In this document: one piece after another, positions 1 through 8,156 of the stretch | Layout: the number at the start of each line of letters is the position of its first letter | How positions within the stretch are numbered: position 1 is the first letter of the stretch | NCBI RefSeq assembly: GCF_000633255.1 | Contig: NZ_AYMJ01000010.1 | Coordinates: forward strand, 1-38,806 | Direction of reading: 5' to 3' | DNA from: Pseudomonas sp. H1h | GTDB taxonomy: Bacteria > Pseudomonadota > Gammaproteobacteria > Pseudomonadales > Pseudomonadaceae | DNA length: 38,806 bases | Made by a program: the position numbers and the translations under genes | The notes under the pieces: generated by a model | What the model was told of the DNA's origin: nothing | Seen by the model: the letters and a program-made list of their open reading frames with translations, nothing else | The model's database searches: none

Positions 1-408
1 GCTCCCACAAGATTTCAGCCAGAACGCAAGATTTGCATACTCCACAAAACCTGTAGGAGCGAGTCTGCTCGCGAAAGCGGTGGTTCAGGCGATGAAGATA
101 TTGGCTGGACCGACCCCTTCGCGAGCAAGCCAGCTCCCACAAGAGTCCAGCCAGAACGCAAGATTTGCATACTCCACAAAACCTGTGGGAGCGAGCCTGC
201 TCGCGAAAGCGGTGGTTCAGTCGATGAAGATGTTGGCTGTGCCGACGCCTTCGCGAGCAAGCCAGCTCCCACAAGATTTCAGCCAGAACGCAAGATTTGC
301 ATACTCCACAAAACCTGTGGGAGCGGGCTTGCTCGCGAAAGCGGTGGTTCAGGCGATGAAGATGTTGGCTGTGCCGACGCCTTCGCGAGCAAGCCCGCTC
401 CCACAGGG
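1..408. repeat. Tandem array of 132-bp units, each holding an inverted pair of REP elements
   Basis: The start of the REP head (CCTGTRGGAGC) recurs at 50, 182 and 314, an exact 132-base period. A partial unit occupies 1-49, so the array may continue beyond the window. Each unit runs REP, a spacer (AAAGCGGTGGTTCAG followed by GATGAAGAT), then an inverted REP (TTCGCGAGCAAGC…CTCCCACA) and a shared linker (CCAGAACGCAAGATTTGCAT). The copies differ at a handful of positions; the last ends in CCCGCTCCCACAGG near 405 and lacks the linker. Such REP doublets (BIMEs) are known in fluorescent Pseudomonas and are linked to RAYT transposases; no RAYT gene is seen in this window. Confidence 0.9.
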
Positions 409-502
409 GGCGTGCGACGGCTTACAAGTTCGTAACAACCCGCATTGTCAGGCTGATCTAGACTCGACACCGCTCAATCACGAGCAGTACCCGGAGTGCG
501 CC

Positions 503-1309
503 ATGGAAGTGCCCAACAATAAAACCGCCATCGACAGCAATCGACAGGCGTGGAACGACTCTGCTCGCCATCACCGTGAGTCGGTGGAATGGCAAGCGCT
601 GTTGAACGACGTGTCACGGGCAGATTTCTCCTGCCTCGACGACACCTTGCGCGGCCTGCTGGAACAGGTCGGTGTGGACGGTAAAGCGGTGATTCAACTG
701 GGTTGCAACAACGGCCGCGAAAGCCTGTCGATGTTTGCTCTCGGCGCGCGAGCGGTGGTCGGGGTCGATCAGTCGAGTGCCTTCCTCGAACAGGCCCGCG
801 AGTTGAATCAGCGCTCGCCGTACGACGCCGAATTTATCGAAGCCGATGTCCATCATCTGCCGGCCTCGCTGCACAGCCGCTTTGACGTGGCGCTGATCAC
901 CATCGGCGTCCTCAACTGGATGCCCGATATCGGCGAGTTCTTCCGCCATGTCGCCTCGACCCTCAAGCCGGGCGGCAAACTGGTGATCTACGAAACCCAT
1001 CCGTTTCTGGAAATGGTCGACCCCGACGGCGAAGACCCGTACCGCCTCGCCACTTCTTACTTCCGCGCCGAGCCGTTCGTGCAGCAAGCGCCGATCGTCT
1101 ACGTCGGCAAGGTCGAGCAGCAGGCGGCCAAGTCCTACTGGTTCGTGCACACCCTCGGCGCGATCTTCAGCGGCGCCATCGCGGCCGGGCTGAACATCGC
1201 GCATTTCAAGGAATACCCGCATTCGAACCGGGAAGAGGTGTATGACCAGTACCTGAATCAGCCAGCGCAGATGCCGCTGTGCTTCTCTCTGGTCGCGAGC
1301 AAGGCCTGA
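503..1309 (+). CDS. Class I SAM-dependent methyltransferase
   Basis: A 268-residue soluble protein with a Rossmann methyltransferase fold (Methyltransf_11/25 type). Motif I is LGCNNGRES (about residues 67-75). The acidic residue that would bind the SAM ribose is in VVGVDQS (D89), and the post-motif strand appears as FDVALITIGVLNW (128-140), followed by LKPGGKLVIYE (155-165). The start at 503 has GGAG seven bases upstream; the frame stays open further upstream to about 80, but that stretch lies in the REP array and is not coding. The substrate cannot be read from the sequence. The gene stands alone, converging on the exopolysaccharide operon, with a REP inverted repeat between them. Confidence 0.85.
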   Translation: MEVPNNKTAIDSNRQAWNDSARHHRESVEWQALLNDVSRADFSCLDDTLRGLLEQVGVDGKAVIQLGCNNGRESLSMFALGARAVVGVDQSSAFLEQARELNQRSPYDAEFIEADVHHLPASLHSRFDVALITIGVLNWMPDIGEFFRHVASTLKPGGKLVIYETHPFLEMVDPDGEDPYRLATSYFRAEPFVQQAPIVYVGKVEQQAAKSYWFVHTLGAIFSGAIAAGLNIAHFKEYPHSNREEVYDQYLNQPAQMPLCFSLVASKA

Positions 1310-1334
1310 AGCTTTCCATCGCTCCAGCCGGCCT

Positions 1335-1410
1335 CATCGCGAGCAGGCTCGCTCCCACAGGGATTTGTGTACGACACCGCTCCAATGTGGGAGCGAGCCT
1401 GCTCGCGATG
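1335..1410. repeat. Perfect 25-bp inverted REP pair between convergent genes
   Basis: The arms at 1335-1359 and 1386-1410 are exact reverse complements (CATCGCGAGCAGG… against …CCTGCTCGCGATG), with 26 bases between them. The RNA from either strand would fold into a long GC-rich hairpin. It sits between the ends of the methyltransferase gene (+) and the last gene of the exopolysaccharide operon (-). No T-run follows, so it is not a classical intrinsic terminator, but it may protect 3' ends or attenuate read-through. Confidence 0.85.
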
Positions 1411-1444
1411 GCGGCCGAATGGCCGCCATCGCTTTACGATTGAT

Positions 1445-2137
1445 TCAAGCCTGCGCCGCTGCACTCACCCCCGGCCGCTCCGGTTTGCGCAGCGGTTCCA
1501 GCCGAGAGCCGTCATAGCGGCTTTCGCGGTAGAAGCGCCAGCGGCCGAACAGGCCGTAGACGTGGGTGATGCGCCCCTGTTCGTGGTAGCCCATGCGGAT
1601 GTGCAGTTTCATTGCCGGGATGTTGCGGGTTTCGCAGGTGTCCACGACGGTGTGGCAGCCTTGGGCGGCCATGGCTTCCCAGAGGGCGACCTGCACGTCC
1701 ACCGACAGACTGGTGCCGAAATACGGCCGGGCCATCTCGCCGCCGAACTCGAAGAATTCACCGGGTTTGACCGGGAACCAGCAGCCGTAATAGTGACGGT
1801 CGTGGTAGTCGCGAATACTGCCCCAGATGAACGCCACCGCATGACCATCGGCATCCAGGTACATGTGTCCGGTGTGGCCCTCGGCAGCGAGTTCGGCCAT
1901 GGTTTCGACGCGGTCTCCGAAATGCTTGGCGAAGGCTGCGGTGTTCAACGGCGTGATATCGACTTTGCGCAAACCTTCGTACGGACGCAGTTTGTGCGGC
2001 GGCACCGGGGTCACCAGATCGCGTTCCATCCACAGCAGTTCCCAGTGGAAGAACACGTAGCGCTTCCACAGACTGGCGAAGAAATGGCGAAAGCCTCTTT
2101 GACGGATACGATCACGCAGTTTTCCGATGACGTTCAT
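1445..2137 (-). CDS. GNAT-type N-acetyltransferase, operon-distal paralogue
   Basis: A 230-residue cytoplasmic protein and the last gene of the operon. The C-terminal half carries a GNAT-like acetyl-CoA fold signature: the N-x-x-A-x-K-L-H…MGY segment (RNIPAMKLHIRMGY, 171-184), where an acyl acceptor is usually held. The middle contains HDRHYYGCWFPVKPGEFFEF, almost identical in the paralogue at 4145-4834; the two proteins look roughly 65-70 percent identical throughout. The start at 2137 is preceded by GGAGGG. In this context it probably acetylates a sugar intermediate of the polysaccharide, but the acceptor is unknown. It lies 55 bases after the YdjC-like gene. Confidence 0.75.
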   Translation of the reverse strand: MNVIGKLRDRIRQRGFRHFFASLWKRYVFFHWELLWMERDLVTPVPPHKLRPYEGLRKVDITPLNTAAFAKHFGDRVETMAELAAEGHTGHMYLDADGHAVAFIWGSIRDYHDRHYYGCWFPVKPGEFFEFGGEMARPYFGTSLSVDVQVALWEAMAAQGCHTVVDTCETRNIPAMKLHIRMGYHEQGRITHVYGLFGRWRFYRESRYDGSRLEPLRKPERPGVSAAAQA

Positions 2138-2192
2138 GTTGCCCTCCGTGGCCGAGGCCCGGTCTGGTGGATGTTGCTGTTGTGGGGATGAA

Positions 2193-2984
2193 TCAATCGA
2201 GTGCCGCCGCACCCCGTAAAAAGTCCTTGTTCAGATCGGCATAGGACACCCGTGGCACACCCGTCAGCCGCTGCTCCAGCACGCGGCTCAGGGACTCTGC
2301 GGGGTTGAGGTAGGCATCACCGAAATCGCTCCCGAGCTGATTGGGGTGCGCGACGATTTCCAGCACGCCGTCGGTCGGCGCAGGGTCGTTACGCAAGTCC
2401 ACTGGCGTACAGACGTAGTCCGCCGTGGCACCGGCCAGACTCTGCAAGCGCCAGTTGAGCAAACCTTTGAACACGCGTTTGGGCAGGCTGAGGTTTTGCC
2501 CCAGGTTGCGCGCCAGGCGAATCGGCACGCCTTGGTGGGCGGCAAACCGCGCGACGATCTCGCCGATCGGCCAGATGTTGTGTACGTGCTGATGCGAGTC
2601 GATGTGGCTCGGGCGCACGCCATGCTCGACACAGCGCTGCCACTGCGCCTGCAACTCTTCGCGCACCGCGTCACGATCTTCACGGTTCAGCCACAGGCTG
2701 TGACGCGGCAAGTTGAGGTCGAACACGCCGTGGCCGTCGCAGAAGGTGCGACTGCGCAGGATCGACGCACTCAGCGGCCGGCCGTATGTCAGGTTGAAAT
2801 GCAACCCGACCCGCCCCTGCAGCGACGCGTGCCGGGCCATGGCGCAGGCCGCTTCGAATGCGGGCATGTTGGCCATGGCCGTGGCACTGCTGATGACCCC
2901 GGCCTGAAACGCCGCGAAGATCACCGCGTTTTCATTCGGGCTGAGACCGAAGTCGTCAGCGTTGACTATGACTTGGCGAGGCAT
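2193..2984 (-). CDS. YdjC/ChbG-family carbohydrate deacetylase
   Basis: A 263-residue protein of the YdjC family, metal-dependent enzymes that remove N-acetyl groups from short glycans. The family metal site is visible: NADDFGLS at 8-15 (D10-D11), GLHFNLT at 61-67 (H62) and HIDSHQHVH at 127-135 (H131, H135). The start at 2984 is preceded by GGAGGG; the first 28 bases overlap the end of the upstream acetyltransferase gene, which suggests translational coupling. There is no signal peptide, so it should act in the cytoplasm, before flipping. With the NodB protein at 8153-9154 the operon encodes two deacetylases of different folds on opposite sides of the membrane, or acting at different steps. 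Confidence 0.85.
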   Translation of the reverse strand: MPRQVIVNADDFGLSPNENAVIFAAFQAGVISSATAMANMPAFEAACAMARHASLQGRVGLHFNLTYGRPLSASILRSRTFCDGHGVFDLNLPRHSLWLNREDRDAVREELQAQWQRCVEHGVRPSHIDSHQHVHNIWPIGEIVARFAAHQGVPIRLARNLGQNLSLPKRVFKGLLNWRLQSLAGATADYVCTPVDLRNDPAPTDGVLEIVAHPNQLGSDFGDAYLNPAESLSRVLEQRLTGVPRVSYADLNKDFLRGAAALD

Positions 2985-4140
2985 GATCGCCCTCCGTGGT
3001 GATGACGACAGGTTCTGGCGCCATGGCGGGTTTGGCCGCACGCCGCGCCCGCCATTGCTGCACCGTCGGTTTCAGGCGATGCCAGAGGCGCAACCCCAGC
3101 CCCAGCAGCAGTCCGCTGGGGCGCCAGGAATAGAAGCTCCAGCGCCAGTGGTCGATTTGTCCGGTCAGGCGTTCGTGCAGTTGGTGGCTGGAGTTTTCCA
3201 GGCTGACCCGCGAGGCATCGATCCAGCGCCAGTGCTCGTCCAGCCCCCAGCGAATCCATTCCTCCAGCAGCACCCGGCCGCTGCCCAGATCGGCGTATGG
3301 CGGCAGGAACGCGAGGTTGTAATCGTACAATCGGCCTTGTTCGAGCAGGCCGAGGCGATAGCTGATGCAACGCCCGTTGAGTTCCAGCGTTACCACGCGC
3401 ACCAGGCCTTGGGCGGCGAGGGCGGTGAAGGCATTTTCGATGCATTGCCGGCTGCGCTCGCTGGCAAAAATCCCCACGCCTTCGTCACCTTTCCAGCTCA
3501 CCGCTTCGACTTCGCCGAGTATCTTCAGCAGCGGTGGCATGCTCAACGCGTCGGGGGTGATCCGCCGCACCTCGGCGCCACACGCGGCAATCCGTTTGCG
3601 CGCGCGGCGCAGCTTGTAGCGCGGGTCACCGGAGACTTCCTGCTGATCGGCCTCGCTGATCAGGTGCACCGGCACTCGGCAACTCAAACGTCGCTCGCCG
3701 GTGGAGCTGGCGGCCATCCATTGAGTGAGCGCGCTTTCTTCCCCCGCCGGCTCGGACAATTCATTGAGTTGAAGAAGCGCGTGGGGCAGCCGTTGGCGGA
3801 TCAGCCGCAAGGCCTTGCGCATGTCGTTGCCATCGAGCAGCGACAGCAGCACCAGGCGGTCGGCCAGTGGATAGCCCAGATGATGCAGGACCCGCAACGG
3901 CACCCCGGCAAAGCGCTCATGACCCGCCACCAGGGGCAGGCACAGGCGCAATTCATCCGCTTCCCAAGCCAGCAGAATGTGCAACCGTTCTCCCTCGCCG
4001 AGGGTCAACTGCGCCGCACGCAACCAGCCGAGGTTGTTGAATGGCGTGTGGTCCGTCACCCGCAGGCGCAGCGCTTCATACGCTGCTGCCGGGAAGTCGG
4101 CGGCGCACAGCGAGGTGCGCCATTCGAATCGCGCCGTCAT
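2956..4140 (-). CDS. FemAB/CelD-type GNAT acyltransferase (Acetyltransf_6-like)
   Basis: A 394-residue protein resembling the BcsL/CelD family of double-GNAT proteins found in polysaccharide operons. Typical features are HTPFNNLGWLRAA (31-43) near the N-terminus, the KLRRARKRI basic stretch mid-protein, and a C-terminal GNAT half with the SYRLGLLEQGRLYDYNLAF and GRVLLEEWIRWGL segments. The start at 4140 begins four bases after the stop of the preceding GNAT gene; the Shine-Dalgarno is weak, in keeping with coupled translation. The family is expected to transfer an acyl or aminoacyl group; donor and acceptor cannot be told. It overlaps the YdjC gene by 29 bases. Confidence 0.7.
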   Translation of the reverse strand: MTARFEWRTSLCAADFPAAAYEALRLRVTDHTPFNNLGWLRAAQLTLGEGERLHILLAWEADELRLCLPLVAGHERFAGVPLRVLHHLGYPLADRLVLLSLLDGNDMRKALRLIRQRLPHALLQLNELSEPAGEESALTQWMAASSTGERRLSCRVPVHLISEADQQEVSGDPRYKLRRARKRIAACGAEVRRITPDALSMPPLLKILGEVEAVSWKGDEGVGIFASERSRQCIENAFTALAAQGLVRVVTLELNGRCISYRLGLLEQGRLYDYNLAFLPPYADLGSGRVLLEEWIRWGLDEHWRWIDASRVSLENSSHQLHERLTGQIDHWRWSFYSWRPSGLLLGLGLRLWHRLKPTVQQWRARRAAKPAMAPEPVVITTEGDHASPSHSQR

Positions 4141-4144
4141 GGGC

Positions 4145-4834
4145 TCAGGCCGCCGTTGCTTGGACAGGTGGACGGGATGGTTTGCGCAATGCATCGAGGC
4201 GCGAGCCGCTGTAACGGCTTTCGCGGTAGAAATGCCAGCGACCGAACAGGGTATAGACGTTCATGATCCGCCCTTGCTCGGTGTAACCCATGCGCAGGTG
4301 CAGTTTGAGCGCCGGGACGTTGTGGAACTCGCAGACGTCCACGACCTTGTCGCAGCCCTGTTGCGCCATGGCTTTCCACAGCTCCAGTTGCAGGTCCACC
4401 GAGAGTTCGGTGCCCCAGTAGGCGCGGGTCAGTTCGCCGCCGAATTCGAAGAACTCGCCGGTTTTTACCGGGAACATGCAGCCGTAGTAGTGCCGGTCGA
4501 AATAGTCCCGCGCGCTGCCCCAGATGAACGCCACGGCATCGCCCTGATCGTCCAGGTGCATGTGCCCGGTGTGCCCTTCGTTGGCCAGCTCGGCCATGGT
4601 CGCGACGCGGTCGCCGAAATAGCGGGAGAATGCGCTGGCGTTGTCGGCGCTGATCTTCACCACCCGCAGCGGCGCATAGGGTTTGAGGCTGTGCGGCGGC
4701 ACCGGGCTGACCAGGTCGCGCTCCATCCACAGCAGTTCCTGATGGAAAAACACGTAGTGCTTCCACGCTTTGCCAAGGGTGGCGCGCAGGCCTTTTTGTT
4801 TGATGTGCTGGCTGAGTTTGCTGACGATACCCAT
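4145..4834 (-). CDS. GNAT-type N-acetyltransferase, operon-proximal paralogue
   Basis: A 229-residue protein clearly paralogous to 1445-2137; shared blocks include FFHQELLWMERDLVSPVPPH, FGDRVATMAELANEGHTGHM and EFFEFGGELTRAYWGTELSV. The GNAT core ends in VPALKLHLRMGYTEQGR. I chose the start at 4834 (GGAG about nine bases upstream) because the paralogue aligns from exactly this point. An in-frame ATG at 4939 overlaps the stop of the preceding gene as ATGA and also has GGAG upstream. That start would add 35 residues, but the extra codons lack the usual GC-rich third positions. Role presumed: acetylation of a polysaccharide precursor. Confidence 0.75.
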   Translation of the reverse strand: MGIVSKLSQHIKQKGLRATLGKAWKHYVFFHQELLWMERDLVSPVPPHSLKPYAPLRVVKISADNASAFSRYFGDRVATMAELANEGHTGHMHLDDQGDAVAFIWGSARDYFDRHYYGCMFPVKTGEFFEFGGELTRAYWGTELSVDLQLELWKAMAQQGCDKVVDVCEFHNVPALKLHLRMGYTEQGRIMNVYTLFGRWHFYRESRYSGSRLDALRKPSRPPVQATAA

Positions 4835-4935
4835 GTTCTGTACTCCGGCGTTCCGGCAGACAAACTCTGTGGCAAGCCCCTTTGCCACAGAATCGGTGTT
4901 TGCCTGACGTTGCTCATGACTGATCGGGATTGGGT

Positions 4936-6855
4936 TCATGACGCGCTCCAGCTCAGCGCAAACAGGGTTTCCCCTGGCAAGTCGAAACTGACGCGTCCGT
5001 CGCGGCAGGCAAATGGCGCGTCGCGGCTGCGGTTATCCGCACCGAAATAACGCAACGCACCGTTGTTCAGCGGGCACTTGGCGCCGCTCAGGTCGACACG
5101 CTGCAACCGCGTGCCTTTGTTCACGCCGAGCAGGCCGCGCTGGTCGTCACCGGCCATCGCCAGCACATCGACTTCAAACGCATCGTTTTCCAGCCACAAC
5201 ACCTGATGCAGCCAGTGCTGTGCGATGAACTGCTGGGCCAGACCGACCGGTTTCAGCGCGAAGCGATCGTCGCCCGACACCCGTATCATGCCCTTGGGGT
5301 ACTGCGGCTCGTCGGCGGCCTGAAACCAGTTGAGCATGCTCAGCAAACCGTCCTGCGAGGCGTTGATCACCACCGAGGCCCACCACAGCGAGGCGTAGTG
5401 GGTTTCCTGATCGTAGGGGCTGAGGCTGGAGCCGCTGGACAGATTGGTCTGGTCCAGCAGCAAGGCCTTGCGCGGCTGGCCGTGGGCGTCGAGGCCGACC
5501 AGTTCGGCGGCGCGGCGCACGCTGTCGCGGTAGACGCGGGTGGCGAGCAGGTCGCGGATCATCCATTCGTGCCACGCCAGCGCGTCAACCTGATCGGCCG
5601 ATTCGCTCAGCAGGCGCCGCGCCCAGTCGATGCCGCGCTTGTCTGCCGCGTTGTCGGCGAACGGCCCGTTGACCAGCCGCGAACTGGCCGGCATGGCGAT
5701 GCGCACGCCGGCCCTGGCGTTTGCCGGATCGCTGCGCACTTGCCTGGCCATGCTGGTGAAAATAGCCCGGTATTGCTCGAAGCTCGAATAGTTGAGGTTC
5801 GGCTCGTCGGCGAAACCAATGTAGTGGGTGCCTTTACCGCCCAATGCCCGGGTAGCGGCAAGCCAGGCATCGAGGCCGTTGTTGCTTTGCACGTCGGCGC
5901 GCAAGTCGGCCTGGCGCTGACTGCCGGCGAGCAGGGTGATGTCCTGTCGGATGCCGAAGCGATCCTGATAAACCTTGCGGAACGCGTCTTCGAAATGCGG
6001 GTTCTTCGCCGTGACATCGACAAAGCTGTAGTAACTGGCCGCCGTCGGTTTCAGTGCATCCAGCGCGGCATGGCTGGCGGAGGGCGGCAGCACGTAGGGC
6101 AGGGCGATGCCCAGGTCCGGCGTGCGCCCGAGCACTTTGTCGTGCAGGGTCAAACGGGTCTGCCCGGCGTCCTCGCGCAGGGGTTGCAGTTGCTGCGGGT
6201 TCTGCGCGAACCGGTTGGCCGTGCCGTCGAGCCAGAACGCCGCTTTGCCGCTGCCTTGCAGGCGCAGGCGCCAGACCTGTTCGCGTTCGCTGACCGGCAA
6301 CGCCACTTGGTCGAACTGCCAATAGGCGCGATAGGGTTTGAGTGTCAGCGTCAGGGGTTGGTCATCGCCAACCCGCTGCGCCTGCAGGGCGTTGACCCCG
6401 CCGTGAAACTTGCCGGCCAACACCGCGTGTTCCCCCGGCGCGACCTTGAAATACAACTCGTCGCCCTGCTGTGTCTGGGCGCTGAAATGCACCTTGGCCG
6501 GCTCGAACAGAGCCACGGTGTGGTCATCGTGTTCGACGCGGTAATTGCGGAAGCTGTAGCCGGGGATTTCCAGGCGATAACTGGCGGCCCCCGGCAGCAG
6601 CGGCCAGCGTTGCGTGCCACGGGTTTCGCTGGCCTTGATCACGCGCTCGCCCTGCAATTTGCCCTGGCCATCGAGCAGGTACAGGTGCTCTTCGTTGGCG
6701 TCGGCCTGCCACGCGGGCGTCCAGCGCACGGTCACGGTGTCCGGGCGATCGGTTTGCAGGTACAGGCTGCCGTCGCGGATCTCGCCCCAGCGCATCGACG
6801 CGGCAAAGGCGTCCAGCGACAGGCCGAGACCGAGCAGCAGGAGCAGGCGTTTCAT
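4936..6855 (-). CDS. Secreted glycoside-hydrolase-like protein of the exopolysaccharide operon
   Basis: A 639-residue protein with a Sec signal peptide (MKRLLLLLGLGLSLDAFA, cut near A18-A19), so periplasmic or exported. Residues 20-260 are beta-rich and domain-like (carbohydrate-binding or jelly-roll style, inferred). Residues 270-560 look like a TIM-barrel clan A hydrolase: YIGFADEPNLNY (345-356) matches the strand-4 acid/base (N)EP motif with E351, and LAWHEW (427-432) and ALLLDQTNLSSG (464-475) fall where later barrel strands would lie. I do not see a clear nucleophile glutamate, so activity is uncertain. Such enzymes in Wzx/Wzy operons usually trim or free the polymer in the periplasm. 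The start overlaps the flippase stop as ATGA. Confidence 0.65.
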   Translation of the reverse strand: MKRLLLLLGLGLSLDAFAASMRWGEIRDGSLYLQTDRPDTVTVRWTPAWQADANEEHLYLLDGQGKLQGERVIKASETRGTQRWPLLPGAASYRLEIPGYSFRNYRVEHDDHTVALFEPAKVHFSAQTQQGDELYFKVAPGEHAVLAGKFHGGVNALQAQRVGDDQPLTLTLKPYRAYWQFDQVALPVSEREQVWRLRLQGSGKAAFWLDGTANRFAQNPQQLQPLREDAGQTRLTLHDKVLGRTPDLGIALPYVLPPSASHAALDALKPTAASYYSFVDVTAKNPHFEDAFRKVYQDRFGIRQDITLLAGSQRQADLRADVQSNNGLDAWLAATRALGGKGTHYIGFADEPNLNYSSFEQYRAIFTSMARQVRSDPANARAGVRIAMPASSRLVNGPFADNAADKRGIDWARRLLSESADQVDALAWHEWMIRDLLATRVYRDSVRRAAELVGLDAHGQPRKALLLDQTNLSSGSSLSPYDQETHYASLWWASVVINASQDGLLSMLNWFQAADEPQYPKGMIRVSGDDRFALKPVGLAQQFIAQHWLHQVLWLENDAFEVDVLAMAGDDQRGLLGVNKGTRLQRVDLSGAKCPLNNGALRYFGADNRSRDAPFACRDGRVSFDLPGETLFALSWSAS

Positions 6856-8156
6856 GCGGCCTTCCGTTGCAACATCTGCCACATTGGCGCGACATCGCTG
6901 GGCAGGATGATCAGGGTTTGCCAGAACGCCACACCGCTCAAACGGCAGTACAACACCAGCATCGCAACTGTCACCGCCAGATAGGCAATCGACGAAGCCG
7001 CTGCCGCGCCGACGATGCCGTAGGCCGGAATCAACACCAGGTTCAGCGCCAGATTGAGCAGGGCACCCAGGCCCATCAACAGCGACACCGTGCCGGGACG
7101 GTTTTTCCCCAGCAGATCCAGACGCAGGATGCTTGCATAGCACAGCCCGAGCAGCCCCGGCAGCAACGCGAGCAGCGCCGGATACGCCGGTTGGTAGGCG
7201 ATGCCGAACAGGGTGACGATCAGCCAGTTGCCGATCAACGCCATGCAAAGGCACGCGCCGAGCATCACCGTGGCCGTCAGGCGCAGCGCCAGCGGGGTGA
7301 CCTTGTCCATGCCTTCATCCTGTTGCAGCAGGCGTTTCATCAGCGGCGTGGTCACCGCTTCCGGAACGATCAGCAGCAGTTCGGCGGCGGCGCTGGCCAT
7401 CGCGTAATGACCGAGCGCGGTGCTGCCGAGCAGGGCGCCGATGAACAGGTAATCCGAACGCAGAATCACTTGCTGGAACAGCAGGTCCGGATGGCTGCGG
7501 GCACTGTAGCGCAGCAGTTCGTTCTGGCTGGCGCGGTCCCATTGCAGGCGCAGTGGTTGTGCGCGTTTGAGCCAGACCCAACCGGCCAGCACCACCAGGC
7601 TGATCCCGGCCAGCCAACTGATCAGTGCCGCTTCCAGTGCGGCGCTTTTCCACATCCAGAACAGCGCAAGAAACAGCAACAGCGGTGCCAGCGATTCGGT
7701 CAGGCGCAAGGCGTTGAAGGCGACCACGCCGCCGGACGCATTGTGCAGGGTCAGCAGGCCGCTTTTCAGTACAGTCAGCGGCACCGCCAGCAGCAACAGC
7801 CAGGCCAGCAGCCCGAGTTGCACGGTCACATCCAGCTCGCTACCGAATTCGCGCACCAGCGCCACCACCAGCAAGGTCAGCAGCGCGGCGAGCAGACACC
7901 CGAACACCAGCACCTGACTCAGCAGCAGGCCCATCGGCCGTTGTTTGGCCGCCTGATAGCCGACGGCTGAATTCAGCCCGCCGCTGGTCGCGGCGCTGAT
8001 CAAGTCCGGCAGGGTGCTGAGCAGCGCGAACAGCCCGCGTTCGCTGGGGCCGAGGATCCGCGCCAACAGCACGTTGCGCAGCAAACGCAGGGCGATCATC
8101 GCCAGTTTGGTGCCCATGCTCAGCGCCAAATGCTTGAGGTAGTGGCTGCGGCTCAT
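6852..8156 (-). CDS. Wzx-type polysaccharide flippase (MATE/MOP superfamily)
   Basis: A 434-residue polytopic membrane protein with about 12 hydrophobic segments. The N-terminus has the family's basic-then-hydrophobic layout (KHLALSMGTKLAMIALRLLRN) followed by ARILGPSERGLFALLSTLPD, the conserved first loop of polysaccharide transporters of the Polysacc_synt families. It should move the lipid-linked repeat unit across the inner membrane to Wzy. ATGA overlaps occur at both ends (deacetylase upstream, hydrolase-like gene downstream). Confidence 0.88.
   Translation of the reverse strand: MSRSHYLKHLALSMGTKLAMIALRLLRNVLLARILGPSERGLFALLSTLPDLISAATSGGLNSAVGYQAAKQRPMGLLLSQVLVFGCLLAALLTLLVVALVREFGSELDVTVQLGLLAWLLLLAVPLTVLKSGLLTLHNASGGVVAFNALRLTESLAPLLLFLALFWMWKSAALEAALISWLAGISLVVLAGWVWLKRAQPLRLQWDRASQNELLRYSARSHPDLLFQQVILRSDYLFIGALLGSTALGHYAMASAAAELLLIVPEAVTTPLMKRLLQQDEGMDKVTPLALRLTATVMLGACLCMALIGNWLIVTLFGIAYQPAYPALLALLPGLLGLCYASILRLDLLGKNRPGTVSLLMGLGALLNLALNLVLIPAYGIVGAAAASSIAYLAVTVAMLVLYCRLSGVAFWQTLIILPSDVAPMWQMLQRKAA

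Noticed and set aside
1..408. CRISPR-like array at the left edge
   Set aside because: The period is 132 bases with almost identical spacers and internal REP hairpins; it is a tandem BIME, not repeats with unique spacers.
80..502. Longer N-terminus for the methyltransferase
   Set aside because: The open frame upstream of 503 runs through the REP array; a ribosome site and family start fit ATG 503.
5206..6984. 592-codon plus-strand frame
   Set aside because: Antisense to the hydrolase-like gene; the GC-rich codon bias of the true gene opens the complementary frame. The same holds for other long frames opposite the operon (such as 2962-4266 and 9372-10340).
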